From Streptomyces sp. DG2A-72 (GTDB lineage: Bacteria; Actinomycetota; Actinomycetes; Streptomycetales; Streptomycetaceae): a stretch of 64,000 bases of DNA. Below, in pieces: positions 8,018 through 16,521 of the stretch (positions within the stretch are counted from its first letter, which is position 1; the number at the start of each line of letters is the position of its first letter). The translations under genes were made by a program, and so were the position numbers. The notes under the pieces are model-generated. The model was not told the DNA's origin. It ran no database searches and saw only the letters and a program-made list of their open reading frames with translations. The DNA lies in contig NZ_JASTLC010000001.1 of assembly GCF_030499575.1 (NCBI RefSeq), positions 7,092,001-7,156,000 on the forward strand. The letters are read 5' to 3'.

Positions 8018-9490
8018 TCACAGCGCCGTGCGGGCGAGCGGCAGGGCGGCGAGGGTGAACGCGTCGGGCTGCTGGAAGTACAGGCGGCGCAGGTCGACCT
8101 GGGCGGTGACGGCGGCGGTCTCGATCTGCGCGCACGCGGCGTCGAGGGCGGCGTCGGTTTCGGCGCTGACGGTGAGCAGCCCGGTCAGGGCGACGTCGGC
8201 GTGGCCGGCGATCAGTTGCCGCTCGCGGACCTTGACGTCGGCGTACTCGACGGAGTCGGCCTCGGAGTCGACCTGTCCGCGACGGGCGCGTTCGTTGGCG
8301 TCGGCGATGATGGCGGCCTTCGTGCGCTGGACGTCACGCAGCGCGGACTCGAGTCCCTGCGGCACGTATATAAGGGACAGGCTGCGGCGGACGCCGGCGG
8401 TGAACATCAGACCGTGCAGGAAGCCGGGGGTGGTCTCGGTGCGGGGCCAGTTCTCGATCCAGTAGGTGGCGTGGCGGGCGCTGTCGGTGCCGAGTCGGTC
8501 GTACTCCTCGACCTGGACGACGGGCCCGGCCGCAGGCGGGTCGGCCTCGGCGCGCCCGGTCGGCGACCACTGCTGGAGGGCGGACAGGGCGTGGGGGTCG
8601 TAGGCGGTGCGGATGACCGCGGCGATCTCCCGCGCGTTGAGCCAGCCGGTCACCATCAGTCCCGCGCTGCGTGCGGCGAGGGCTACGGCACAGGTGGTCT
8701 GCTCCAGCACCGTGAAGGCACCTGGTAGCCCGCCGCCAGCCTGGCTGATGAGGCGCTTGGCAGCCTTGAGGTCCAGGCTGATGGCCAGGTACGCCTCGTG
8801 CGGGGCGGCGGCCGGGCCGGCGGAGGCGACCAGCTCGGAGTACACCTGCCCGGCAACCGGGGTGTCGGGGCGGCCGTGCTGGGCCCAGTGGCGGGCGAGG
8901 GTGTCGCCGGAGTCGGGGACGGTGCGTTCCAGGACCTGCACGGTGGCGACGTGTCCGGTGCGGGCGATGCCGGCCAGGGCCCTGCCCCAGCCCGCCACAT
9001 TTGCGTTCTGCGTGGCGGGGTCCAGCAGGGCGAACGCGCGGGAGGAGACCCGGGCGACAGCGGTGAGGGTCTGGTGGTGGGGGTCGTGGACAGCGGCAGC
9101 CTGGTTGGCGGAGTCACCGGGGGTGACGACCTTCAACGAGGCGGCGGTGCCGGGCAGATGCAGCACGCCGTCCTGACGGGGCCGGGAGACCGGGCGGGCC
9201 AGCCACAACGTCTGGCCGGTGCGGCGCCGGTGGGCGTAGCGGGCGACGATCGGCGCCCAGTCGATCAGGGACTGGCCGTTGCGGCGGATGGCGACCAGGG
9301 CGGCGATGACCGCCCACAGCGGGGTCAGCGCGATCGCGCCGAGCAGCCCAGTGGTCACCACCGTGATGAGCAGCAGGGCCAACGCGGAGGAAACGAGCAG
9401 GAGTTGGGGCAGGGAGAGGCCGAGGAGGATGCCGCGCCTGGAGCGGTGCGGGAATTTGACCGTGATCGGGGAGACGGAGAGTTCAGACAA
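8018..9490 (-). CDS. SCO6880-family conjugation protein
   Basis: 490 residues from TTG. Two hydrophobic segments near the N-terminus (about residues 20-70: LLGLSLPQLLLVSSALALLL, then TPLWAVIAALVAI) precede a long soluble domain. This is the SCO6880 arrangement, in which a PrgI/VirB3-like membrane anchor is fused to a domain like the N-terminal part of VirB4. The body contains HLPGTAASLKVV, TLTAVARVSSRAFALLD and YAYDPHAL-like segments. It is expected at the inner membrane, coupling the VirB4-type motor to the channel. It lies downstream of the TrbL-like gene and upstream of the ATPase. Confidence 0.75.
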   Translation of the reverse strand: MSELSVSPITVKFPHRSRRGILLGLSLPQLLLVSSALALLLITVVTTGLLGAIALTPLWAVIAALVAIRRNGQSLIDWAPIVARYAHRRRTGQTLWLARPVSRPRQDGVLHLPGTAASLKVVTPGDSANQAAAVHDPHHQTLTAVARVSSRAFALLDPATQNANVAGWGRALAGIARTGHVATVQVLERTVPDSGDTLARHWAQHGRPDTPVAGQVYSELVASAGPAAAPHEAYLAISLDLKAAKRLISQAGGGLPGAFTVLEQTTCAVALAARSAGLMVTGWLNAREIAAVIRTAYDPHALSALQQWSPTGRAEADPPAAGPVVQVEEYDRLGTDSARHATYWIENWPRTETTPGFLHGLMFTAGVRRSLSLIYVPQGLESALRDVQRTKAAIIADANERARRGQVDSEADSVEYADVKVRERQLIAGHADVALTGLLTVSAETDAALDAACAQIETAAVTAQVDLRRLYFQQPDAFTLAALPLARTAL

Positions 9491-9577
9491 GAGCCGGTTT
9501 CCGGTGAGGCGCGGGGTGAGGCCGGGACGGCGTACTCACACGCGGAGTGCGGGGCGCCGTCCCGGTGGGGGGATGGG

Positions 9578-10945
9578 TCACAGGCCGGTGGGCGGAGGCG
9601 GCGGCGTGCCGGTTGCGGCCGTACTCGTGGAGTCCGGGGCCGGCGGAGAGCCCTGCGGCGGCGGGGCGGAGGCGCTGGTGGGGGGTGCGGACATGAACCC
9701 GCTGCCCTGACCGGTTGATCCGCCACCGGACCCGCCGGGCCCGGGCGTGCCGCCGAGGTGGCCGGTGGTGTCGTCGCGCGGGCTGGTCGGCGCGGGCTGC
9801 ACTGCCTTCTCCAGACCGCTCTTGATCCCCTCGCCTCCGGACGACGGCGTCGTGGAGCTGCCGCCGCCTTCCTTGCCGGTGTCCGGCGTGGGGTTGGTGG
9901 CGATGTCCCCGGGAAAGCCGCCCGGCACGGCATCCGGGCCCTGGGGAGCGGCGCCCGCTCCGGCCGCGGCACCGCCGGTTCCGGCGGTAGCTGCTGCTGC
10001 GGCGGCCTTGCGGCCGGCGCGTTCGGCGTGCTGGCGGGCGATCTGCGCACCGGCTCCGCCGGAGCGGTGCAGCGTCTCGGCGTCCGAACCTTCGGAGGCG
10101 GCCCAGTGCACGAACTTGAACGTCGCGTACGGGCACAACAACACCAGGGCCATGATGACGATGCCAGCCATGACGTCGGCGAGTGCGGCGATGCCGTCCT
10201 TGGCCTCGGTCTTGCCCATCGCCGCGATACCGAGCACGAAGATCACGGTCATCAGGAGCTTGGAGACGACGAGGGTGGCGGTGGCTTCGATCCAGCCCCT
10301 GCGCCAGCGCCGGGCGACCTCCCAGCCGCCGCCAGCTCCGGCGAAGACGGCGAGGGTGACCATGACGAGGATGCCGACCTTGCGGACCACCATCACGCAC
10401 CAATAGAGGAAGGCACCCAGGGCGGCCCCGACTCCAGCGAAGACGGCGACCAGCCACCCCAGGGCTTCGAGACCCGGGATCTGGCTCACCTTCACGATGC
10501 GCCGCACTGCCGTGGCGATGTCCAGGTTGGCGGCTTTGAACAGTCCGTCGGACAGGGCGTCGACCACTTCGATGGCGACGGTGGTGAAGGCGATCGCGGT
10601 GAAGGCGAACAGCACACCGGTGGCGGTGCCGGTGAACGCCTGGGTGAGGGCCTGGCCGTCGCGGCGGATCGCGGCGCGCACGAGCTGGGCGCAGAAAGTG
10701 GCGACGAGGACGATCAGGCCGATCGGCAGGATCATCTCGTAGTTGTCGCGGAACCAGCTGGTGTTCAGGTCGACCTTGGTGGTGGTGTTGACCGCGTCGG
10801 CGGCCAGGTCGGCTGCGGCGGCGGCGAGTTCGCCCGCCGACTTGGCCATCCAGTTGCCGATGGCCTCGCCGGGGTTGGAGGCGAAGTCGACCGCATCGCC
10901 GACGGCGCAGAGTTTGTCCGCGAGAGGGAGGTCGCAGAAGCCCAA
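9578..10945 (-). CDS. TrbL/VirB6-like polytopic membrane protein
   Basis: 455 residues from TTG, with GGAGGGG upstream. Six or so membrane segments lie between residues 65 and 285 (for example MILPIGLIVLVATFCAQLV, GVLFAFTAIAFTTVAIEVV, ALGWLVAVFAGVGAALGAFL, VGILVMVTLAVFAGAG, LLMTVIFVLGIAAM, IVIMALVLLCPYATFKF). The remaining 170 residues are a Gly/Pro/Ser/Thr-rich disordered tail. This is the usual form of the VirB6/TrbL channel subunit in actinobacterial conjugation clusters. An N-terminal CDLP motif and conserved cysteines precede the first segment. Confidence 0.75.
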   Translation of the reverse strand: MGFCDLPLADKLCAVGDAVDFASNPGEAIGNWMAKSAGELAAAAADLAADAVNTTTKVDLNTSWFRDNYEMILPIGLIVLVATFCAQLVRAAIRRDGQALTQAFTGTATGVLFAFTAIAFTTVAIEVVDALSDGLFKAANLDIATAVRRIVKVSQIPGLEALGWLVAVFAGVGAALGAFLYWCVMVVRKVGILVMVTLAVFAGAGGGWEVARRWRRGWIEATATLVVSKLLMTVIFVLGIAAMGKTEAKDGIAALADVMAGIVIMALVLLCPYATFKFVHWAASEGSDAETLHRSGGAGAQIARQHAERAGRKAAAAAATAGTGGAAAGAGAAPQGPDAVPGGFPGDIATNPTPDTGKEGGGSSTTPSSGGEGIKSGLEKAVQPAPTSPRDDTTGHLGGTPGPGGSGGGSTGQGSGFMSAPPTSASAPPPQGSPPAPDSTSTAATGTPPPPPTGL

Positions 10946-10986
10946 AGGGGAGTCACCCCTCCTTTCTCATCTGGGTGCGGGGCGGG

Positions 10987-11670
10987 TTAGGGCACGACGC
11001 GGGGGGCGATGGAGACCAGGGAGCAGTTCGCGTTGGGGCGGCACTGCACGGCGAGGGTGATAGAGCGGTCCTCGGCACCGGCGCCGCCCTTCTTCCAAGC
11101 GATCTGCTGCTTGCCGGTGACGGTGACGGCGTAGATGTACGCCTCGGTGATCGCCTCTGGGGCGTCCGACAGGGCCTCTTTGAACGCGGACGGGTAGTGG
11201 GCCTCGGACACGCTGGCGGATGCGTACTGGTCCTGATCCGCCATCCGCGACCACAGCACCGGATCCGGCACCTGCGCGGCGATCGAGGACCAGTCGGCGT
11301 ACTTGGTCTCCGCCGTCAGCCACGCCTTCATCCCGGCGAGCTGCTGGTCACGGCTGGTGGTCCGGGTGTCGTAGGACCACAGCATCGCTGCGGCGGCCTT
11401 GGCGAAGGCGACCGGGTCCGCCAGCGGCGGAGGCTTGGCTACCGAACCGGTCCCGGCCGACGCCGTCGGACCGGCGGACGCGGAGGCGGTGCTGCTAGCC
11501 CCGGATGGAGTGGTGGTCTTGCTGTCGTTGGTTCCGGCGCGGCCGATGAGCAGGGCAACGACGGCGGCGAGGGCGAGCAGGACGGCGAGGCCGATCGCGA
11601 TGGCCGTGATGCGCTGCCGGGTCGACCACTCGAGGCCGTAGCCGGACAGGGAGAAGGATCGTTTCGGCAT
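10987..11670 (-). CDS. Single-pass membrane protein, VirB8/TcpC-like transfer subunit
   Basis: 227 residues; ATG overlaps the stop of the upstream gene (ATGA). A short cytoplasmic N-terminus is followed by one membrane helix (ITAIAIGLAVLLALAAVVAL, about residues 20-42), a Thr/Ser/Ala-rich linker, and an extracytoplasmic domain from about residue 85 (AMLWSYDTRTTSRDQQL, PSAFKEALSDAPEAI, ITLAVQC) that looks like the NTF2-like fold of VirB8/TcpC proteins. Two cysteines near the C-terminus could pair. The match is by architecture and position; sequence similarity to known VirB8 proteins could not be checked. Confidence 0.65.
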   Translation of the reverse strand: MPKRSFSLSGYGLEWSTRQRITAIAIGLAVLLALAAVVALLIGRAGTNDSKTTTPSGASSTASASAGPTASAGTGSVAKPPPLADPVAFAKAAAAMLWSYDTRTTSRDQQLAGMKAWLTAETKYADWSSIAAQVPDPVLWSRMADQDQYASASVSEAHYPSAFKEALSDAPEAITEAYIYAVTVTGKQQIAWKKGGAGAEDRSITLAVQCRPNANCSLVSIAPRVVP

Positions 11671-11978
11671 CAGTGGACTTGCGACCCCAGGGCGGAGAAG
11701 AAGGCCACGATTCCGTTCGCGGCTCCGAGGCCGAGGGCGGCGCCGGCCGAAACGACCGCGCCCTTCTTACCGTTGGCCTCGGCCTGGTGGCCGCCGGTGT
11801 GGTGGCCCCAGGCCCACACGCCGAGCGAGACGGCGAGCGCGCCGACCACGGCGACGATCGCGAACAGGTTGATCGAGTTGACGACGTTCTTCAGCACGGC
11901 TAGGCCGGGCAGGCCACCGCCCGAGGGTGTGATGCCGGGGTCGTAGGCCAGGTACTGCGCGGTGTCGAGCAGGTGCAA
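11670..11978 (-). CDS. Small two-helix membrane protein (DUF6112-like)
   Basis: About 102 residues from TTG at 11978, preceded by AAGGAG; the longer frame upstream is non-protein-like. Two hydrophobic helices (NLFAIVAVVGALAVSLGVWAW and AVVSAGAALGLGAANGIVAF) are separated by a polar HHTGGHQAEANGKK loop. This matches the small VirB2/TrbC-like or DUF6112 proteins that lead actinobacterial transfer operons, which may form the pilin-like or channel-lining subunit. It overlaps the VirB8-like gene by one base. Confidence 0.65.
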   Translation of the reverse strand: MHLLDTAQYLAYDPGITPSGGGLPGLAVLKNVVNSINLFAIVAVVGALAVSLGVWAWGHHTGGHQAEANGKKGAVVSAGAALGLGAANGIVAFFSALGSQVH

Positions 11979-12207
11979 AGGGAGGCTCCTTGTGCGCGCC
12001 GAAGCAGACGCGCGGGAATCGCAGAAGAGAAGAAGGGGAGGGGCGAGGCAACTGCCTCGGAGAAGGGGGAAACGGGCAGGCGGCTCGGCCCTGCTGAGGG
12101 GCGGCCCAGGGGGATGAGCCGGCGGCAACCCCGCTCAGCTGCCGGGTCAGTCGTGCCGGCGCTGTGCTGGTGAAGGAGGCATGCGCGACCTGCGACCCGA
12201 TCGGGGG

Positions 12208-13317
12208 TCAGATGACGCGGCGGGCGGCGAGGATGCCCCAGTCCGCCAGCGGCGCAATTCGAACAGGCTTGCCAGTGCGGGGTGCCTCGATCGCGAGACC
12301 CGAGCCGATATACATGCCGACGTGTTCGGGACGGTCGGCCGTGCCGCGGGAGAAGATCAGGTCACCGGGCTTTAGCGCCTTGGGAGAGACGGCCTTGCCC
12401 TCGTTGACCTGCGTGTACGTGGTGCGGGTGAGCTGGATGCCGGCATGCGCGTACGCCTGCTGGGTCAGCGAGCTGCAGTCACAGCGGCCCATCGGGTCCG
12501 GGCCGTGCGGCGCGGTGCAGGTACCGCCCCACTGGTACATCGTGCCGAGCTGCGCCATCGCCCACGCGATCGCCTTGCGCGCCTTCGGATCGGCGTCCTT
12601 GGGGATCGAGTAGCCCTTCGGTATCGAGCCTTCGGGGATGGTGCCGTACCCGGAGCCGTCCTCGGTCGCCGTGCAGGAAGTGCTGCTGGGGGTGGTGTCC
12701 GTGTCCGTGCCGGAGGCGCCGGGGAAGGTGGCGGCGATCGCCTTTTGCAGGGCGGTCGCCAAGGGTTCCCACTGGGCGTAGGCGTCGGGGTAGGCGGAGC
12801 GCTGCACGGCCTGGGCGGCCTGGGTGACGGTCATTTGCTGCCAGCCGTCCACCGAGAGCAGGTGCTTGTAGAACTGGGTGGAGGCATAGACGGGGTCGTG
12901 GATCTGCTCGGCGGTGCCCCACCCCTGACTCGGGCGCTGCTGGAACAGACCGAGCGAGTCCCGGTCACCTGAGCTGAGATTGCGCAGCCGCGATTCCTGC
13001 ATCGCGGTGGCGAGCGCGATGATCTGGCCCTTCTTCGGCACGTTCAGGCTGATCCCGGTGGCCACGATGGTGCGGGCGTTGGGGATCTGCTCCTCGGGCA
13101 GAGACAGGCCCTCGACGGGTACGTCCTTGGCGGACGTGCCGTTGAGGATCTTGGTGACCTGCTCGACGACGGCGTCGGTGTCGACGTCGCCCACGCAGCT
13201 GAAGGAGGAGTAGGTGGTCTGGGCGGCCTCGCTGGAGGAGGCCATCAGCATGGCCGTGCCGGCGAGGAGGAAGGGGGAGAGGACGAAGACGCCGATGCCG
13301 GCGGCTATGCCCTTCAA
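12208..13317 (-). CDS. Bifunctional cell-wall hydrolase (SLT-like plus NlpC/P60)
   Basis: 369 residues. An N-terminal membrane or signal segment (GIGVFVLSPFLLAGTAMLM) is followed by a lytic-transglycosylase-like domain with a catalytic Glu (ATAMQESRLRNL, then SLGLFQQRPSQGWGT) at about residues 95-185. After a Ser/Thr linker comes an NlpC/P60 (C40) peptidase domain with catalytic Cys in CDCSSLTQQAY and His in EHVGMYIGSGLA. Such proteins open peptidoglycan locally for the conjugation channel (VirB1-like role). It is the first gene of the minus-strand operon; its promoter should lie in the 13.3-13.8 kb divergent region. Confidence 0.85.
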   Translation of the reverse strand: MKGIAAGIGVFVLSPFLLAGTAMLMASSSEAAQTTYSSFSCVGDVDTDAVVEQVTKILNGTSAKDVPVEGLSLPEEQIPNARTIVATGISLNVPKKGQIIALATAMQESRLRNLSSGDRDSLGLFQQRPSQGWGTAEQIHDPVYASTQFYKHLLSVDGWQQMTVTQAAQAVQRSAYPDAYAQWEPLATALQKAIAATFPGASGTDTDTTPSSTSCTATEDGSGYGTIPEGSIPKGYSIPKDADPKARKAIAWAMAQLGTMYQWGGTCTAPHGPDPMGRCDCSSLTQQAYAHAGIQLTRTTYTQVNEGKAVSPKALKPGDLIFSRGTADRPEHVGMYIGSGLAIEAPRTGKPVRIAPLADWGILAARRVI

Positions 13318-13622
13318 TCCGGCTGGCCTCCCGGCGGACGGCTACGGTCCGGCGGCGGGGCGTTTGCGGGCAGGGGAGGGTAGAGCGATGTCAACGGGGT
13401 CCTTGGAAGCGAAGTCCTGGCCGCGCGTACGCAGGAGTGGAAAGGGAGCGGGCGGCCGGGCTGGGTGAATCGGGATGCCTGCGCAACGGGGCGAGTTGCA
13501 CTTCGCGCCGCTGCGGGGCGGCGGGTCAGGTGTGCCGGGACAGGGGGAACCTCCACGAGGGCAGGGGCAGGGGGCGGGCCATCGGCGGTGTCCGCCGGGC
13601 AGTTCCTAAACAGTAAGGGCGG

Positions 13623-13700
13623 ATCCCCGGTTGCCGAAATCGTTCGTGATCAAGGCTTGATTTCGGGGCTTTTGGCGGGCGATAGCGCTCAACCGGGGAT
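13623..13700. promoter_or_regulatory. Split inverted repeat in divergent control region
   Basis: ATCCCCGGTT (13623-13632) and its exact complement AACCGGGGAT (13691-13700) face each other across 58 bases, between the conjugation operon and the methyltransferase gene. Inside lies a second inverted pair, GCCGAAATC (13633-13641) and GATTTCGGGGC (13659-13669). The same 10-base arms, only 5 bases apart, form the palindromes at 14688 and 18585. This suggests binding sites for one element-encoded regulator, with a looped or paired arrangement here. The rest of 13318-13845 shows no gene. Confidence 0.55.
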
Positions 13701-13845
13701 CGTGCCCTACAGTTTTGACTCCTCCCCCGCGCACCCCCGCCTTCCGTCGGCCGGGCCTTGTCGCACCCGAATGCCGACGACGGGATCACGGCTGCGGGCC
13801 GGAGGCATTCCCGTCCTCTTCACCGACCCGAACTGGGGTACCTCT

Positions 13846-14601
13846 TTGCCTTTTTCCCTGCACCAAGGCGACGCCCTCAGCGTTCTCGCCGAACTGCCGG
13901 ACGACTGCGTCGACTCCGTCATCACCGACCCGCCCTACAACTCCGGCGGCCGAACCGCGAAGGAGCGTACGAGCCGCAGCGCCAAGCAGAAGTACACCTC
14001 CGCCGACGCCAGCCATGCACTCCCGAACTTCACTGGTGAGAACATGGATCAGCGTTCGTACGGGTTCTGGCTGACGCAGATCATGACCGAGGCCCACCGT
14101 TTGACCAAGACCGGTGGTACGGCTCTGCTGTTCACCGACTGGCGTCAGCTGCCGATCACCACGGACGCGATTCAGGCGGCCGGATGGCTGTGGCGTGGGG
14201 TGCTGGCCTGGCACAAGCCGCAGGCCAGGCCGCAAAAGGGCCGCTTCACCCAGAACTGCGAGTTCATCGTCTGGGCCTCCAAGGGCGCCATCGACGCCTC
14301 CCGTAACCCCGTCTACCTGCCGGGCCTCTACAGCGCCTCGCAGCCCTCAGGCAAGGCCCGCCAGCACATCACGCAGAAGCCCGTCTTGGTCATGCGTGAG
14401 CTGGTGCAAATCGCTCCGCCGGGCGGCACCGTGCTCGACTTCACCTGCGGCTCCGGTTCGACCGGCGTGGCCGCTCTGCTGGAGGGCCGCGATTTCATCG
14501 GCGTGGAAAAGACCCGCCATTACGCGGAAATCGCCGCCGACCGGCTCACCGAGACGCTCCAGCAGACCCTGACCCAGGACGACGTCACCCTCACGTCCTG
14601 A
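13846..14601 (+). CDS. Site-specific DNA methyltransferase (beta-class N4/N6 type)
   Basis: 251 residues from TTG at 13846, which gives the usual short N-terminus (LHQGDALSVLAELPDD) before motif IV, ITDPPYNSGG. The AdoMet-binding motif I comes at the C-terminus: VLDFTCGSGSTGVAALLEGR, where the usual DPFxGSGTT reads DFTCGSGST. Motif IV before motif I is the beta-class order for adenine-N6 or cytosine-N4 methylation. A likely target-recognition region lies between (YTSADASHALPNFTGEN). No restriction endonuclease is adjacent, so it is an orphan, perhaps protecting the element during transfer or acting in regulation. A longer frame starts at 13465 but its first 100 residues look non-coding. Confidence 0.8.
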   Translation: MPFSLHQGDALSVLAELPDDCVDSVITDPPYNSGGRTAKERTSRSAKQKYTSADASHALPNFTGENMDQRSYGFWLTQIMTEAHRLTKTGGTALLFTDWRQLPITTDAIQAAGWLWRGVLAWHKPQARPQKGRFTQNCEFIVWASKGAIDASRNPVYLPGLYSASQPSGKARQHITQKPVLVMRELVQIAPPGGTVLDFTCGSGSTGVAALLEGRDFIGVEKTRHYAEIAADRLTETLQQTLTQDDVTLTS

Positions 14602-14687
14602 CCGTCGTCTTCTGATGCCCGGAGCGGCCCGCAGAATGCTGCCCGGCGTCTTTCTCCCTCACCCGCAGAGGCGTTGTAGCACGCAAG

Positions 14688-14710
14688 TCCCGGTTACCGA
14701 AACCGGGGAT
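14688..14710 (+). promoter_or_regulatory. Palindromic operator-like site before the DUF4913 gene
   Basis: CCCCGGTT-type palindrome: CCCGGTT, spacer ACCGA, AACCGGG, then GGAT. A TGTAGC (14675-14680) resembling a -10 box sits 8 bases upstream, so a bound protein would cover the transcription start. Twenty-one bases here match the site at 18585, and the flanking 'ATTxTCCGGA' is also shared. It precedes the gene at 14773. A terminator role is less likely because no T-run follows. Confidence 0.6.
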
Positions 14711-14772
14711 TGTCCGGATGGTTGGAGCCGAAATCCCACCCGTCGGCTGCGCCTTCAAGGAGACCCCTTTTC

Positions 14773-15405
14773 GTGCCTGAATCCATAAGCACCCCGGACG
14801 ACGGGGAGATGGAACCGGTCCGGCTGCCGGAATCCGATCTGGAGAGCATCGAGGCGAAGGTCCGCAAGCTGCTCGATCAGTCGGAACAGCAGGCCCGGCA
14901 GCTCGACAGCCTGTCCTCCGCGCCCGCCCCTTCACCGTTCGCCGCCTACGGCATGCCGGGATTCGCGGGCATGCCCCTGCCGCCCGCTCCGCCGGAGCCC
15001 CGCCCGATCCTGGAACTGGACGGCGAGGAGTACGAGGACGAACTCGACGCCCTCACGGACTGGGTGGACGACTTCCTCCTGCGCGTCTATGGCTCCGAAG
15101 TGACCACCGCGGCGCCCTGGTGCGAGCAGTGGCAGGAGCACGAGGACGTCGTGGCCTGGCTGCATGCCCTGTGGCTGGCCTACCAGCAGCACAAGGACCC
15201 CGAGGCGGGCCTGGCCGGTCTGTTCGTGTGGCATCGCGATTTCCTCACGCACGCCATGGCCGCGGTCCGGGCTCCCGGCGGACCGTTGTCGGCGTGCATG
15301 ACGGACCCGGACCGGCCCGCCCACCGCCTGCTGCCCGGCCCGAAGCCCTCCTCCCGCTCCTCCAGGGAGCCGGAGGAGGACGGCCGTCCAGGCCAGGCCG
15401 CATGA
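14773..15405 (+). CDS. DUF4913 domain protein
   Basis: 210 residues from GTG at 14773 with AAGGAG upstream. An acidic/coiled N-terminus (ESDLESIEAKVRKLLDQSE) and proline-rich linker lead to a DUF4913 domain at about residues 80-170: DALTDWVDDFLLRVYG, APWCEQWQEHEDVVAWLHAL, GLAGLFVWHRDFLTHAM and GPLSAC. This family is common in Streptomyces integrative elements and plasmids and its role is unknown. The stop overlaps the start of the RelE-like gene (ATGA), so the two are translationally coupled. Confidence 0.8.
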   Translation: MPESISTPDDGEMEPVRLPESDLESIEAKVRKLLDQSEQQARQLDSLSSAPAPSPFAAYGMPGFAGMPLPPAPPEPRPILELDGEEYEDELDALTDWVDDFLLRVYGSEVTTAAPWCEQWQEHEDVVAWLHALWLAYQQHKDPEAGLAGLFVWHRDFLTHAMAAVRAPGGPLSACMTDPDRPAHRLLPGPKPSSRSSREPEEDGRPGQAA

Positions 15406-15875
15406 CCGGCGGCCCCGAGGTCCGGCCGGCCTTCGGCCTCTCCTTCGACCCCCGTGCCCTGACCGACCTGCTCCAGGCCCCAGAAGACATCCGCGATCTG
15501 GCACTCGCCCAGCTCCAGGACGTCGTCAACGCCCGGCTGTTCGGCAGCAAGCTCGAACGCGACCTCGCCGGCTGCCGAAAGCTGTACGTCGATCACCGCA
15601 ACGAGTGGCGCATCGTCTACGCCCAGCGCCCGGCGCCCGCAAACTCCACGCACCGCACCGAGATCCACGTGGTGGCCGTCCGCCCGCGGGCCAGGCACGA
15701 CGTGTACGACACCGCCCGCGCCCGCCTCGGCATCGCCCGGCGTCCAACGGGCGCGCGGACGCATGCCGCCCGCACCCGCTCCCCCAGCTGGACGCGCCCC
15801 AGCCGATCCCTAAGCCGGGCCCGCCGCCGTACGCGATGCCCGGCCTTCCCCGCCCCGCACCCACAACACCCCTGA
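15402..15875 (+). CDS. RelE/ParE-superfamily toxin-like protein
   Basis: The first 110 residues fit the RelE/ParE fold: LTDLLQAPEDIRDLALAQL, ERDLAGCRKLYVDHRNEWRI, VYAQ, EIHVVAVRPR and DVYDTARARLG, the last being the usual C-terminal helix. RelE toxins cleave mRNA at the ribosome, whereas ParE poisons gyrase; the residues seen do not decide between them. A basic, low-complexity tail of about 50 residues follows the fold and may be untypical. There is no obvious small antitoxin beside it; the coupled DUF4913 protein upstream is the only candidate partner. Start ATG overlaps the upstream stop. Confidence 0.6.
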   Translation: MTGGPEVRPAFGLSFDPRALTDLLQAPEDIRDLALAQLQDVVNARLFGSKLERDLAGCRKLYVDHRNEWRIVYAQRPAPANSTHRTEIHVVAVRPRARHDVYDTARARLGIARRPTGARTHAARTRSPSWTRPSRSLSRARRRTRCPAFPAPHPQHP

Positions 15876-15888
15876 AGGGCCCCCTTCG

Positions 15889-16521
15889 TTGACGCAGTTC
15901 CCCAACCTGATCGACCAGGTCGCCACCGCCGTCCTGGCGCCCGTCCCGGCGACCGAGAACCCGCACCACCGCGCCATCCTCGACGTGTTCACCGAGGTCC
16001 AGGACCTCGACCGGCAGCTCGTCGCCCTGTCCAGCGACAAGCTGCCCGACGGCGTCAGCGCCGCCGAGCAACTGGAGAACCTCACCGACGTCCTCGTCGA
16101 ACGCATGGCCGCGGGCGCCGAGCTCAACGCGCTGCTGTCCACTTCGTGTTGCTGCGCTGCTGCACCCGAGGACGACGAAGACGACGCGCAGGATGTACAG
16201 GACGAGGCGGAGGACGAGGACGACGACTTCCTGTCCTGTCCGAGCCGGCCGAAGACGATCGTCCACGCCTGCCTCGATGTCTTCTCCGTCGTCGGTGACC
16301 CGGACACCATGGCCTCCGCCGATCTCGTCCTGTGCCTGCGCGACCTGCCGGGCGACGCCGAGGGCCGCTGGCCGTACGCCGACCTCACCCAGGTCCGCCT
16401 CGCCAAGCTCCTGGCTCCCTACGGGGTCCGCACCCGCAACACCACCGGCCACGACAGCCGCCGCTACAAGGCGTACCGGCGTACCGATCTGCTGGACGCA
16501 CGAGCGGGCTGCTCCTGCTGA
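15889..16521 (+). CDS. Protein with DUF3631-like C-terminal domain
   Basis: 210 residues from TTG. The helical N-terminal half (ILDVFTEVQDLDRQLVALSS) ends in a cysteine cluster (STSCCCAAAP) and a very acidic run. The C-terminal 75 residues (LVLCLRDLPGDAEGRWPYAD, LAKLLAPYGVRTRN, RYKAYRRTDLLDA) resemble the winged-helix tail found at the end of DUF3631 and plasmid replication/primase proteins. It may be a DNA-binding accessory factor of the element. Function not established. Confidence 0.6.
   Translation: MTQFPNLIDQVATAVLAPVPATENPHHRAILDVFTEVQDLDRQLVALSSDKLPDGVSAAEQLENLTDVLVERMAAGAELNALLSTSCCCAAAPEDDEDDAQDVQDEAEDEDDDFLSCPSRPKTIVHACLDVFSVVGDPDTMASADLVLCLRDLPGDAEGRWPYADLTQVRLAKLLAPYGVRTRNTTGHDSRRYKAYRRTDLLDARAGCSC

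Noticed and set aside
8..13300. Long plus-strand open frames across the conjugation operon
   Set aside because: They are antisense to genes with clear motifs, and their Gly/Arg-rich translations are typical shadow frames of high-GC DNA.
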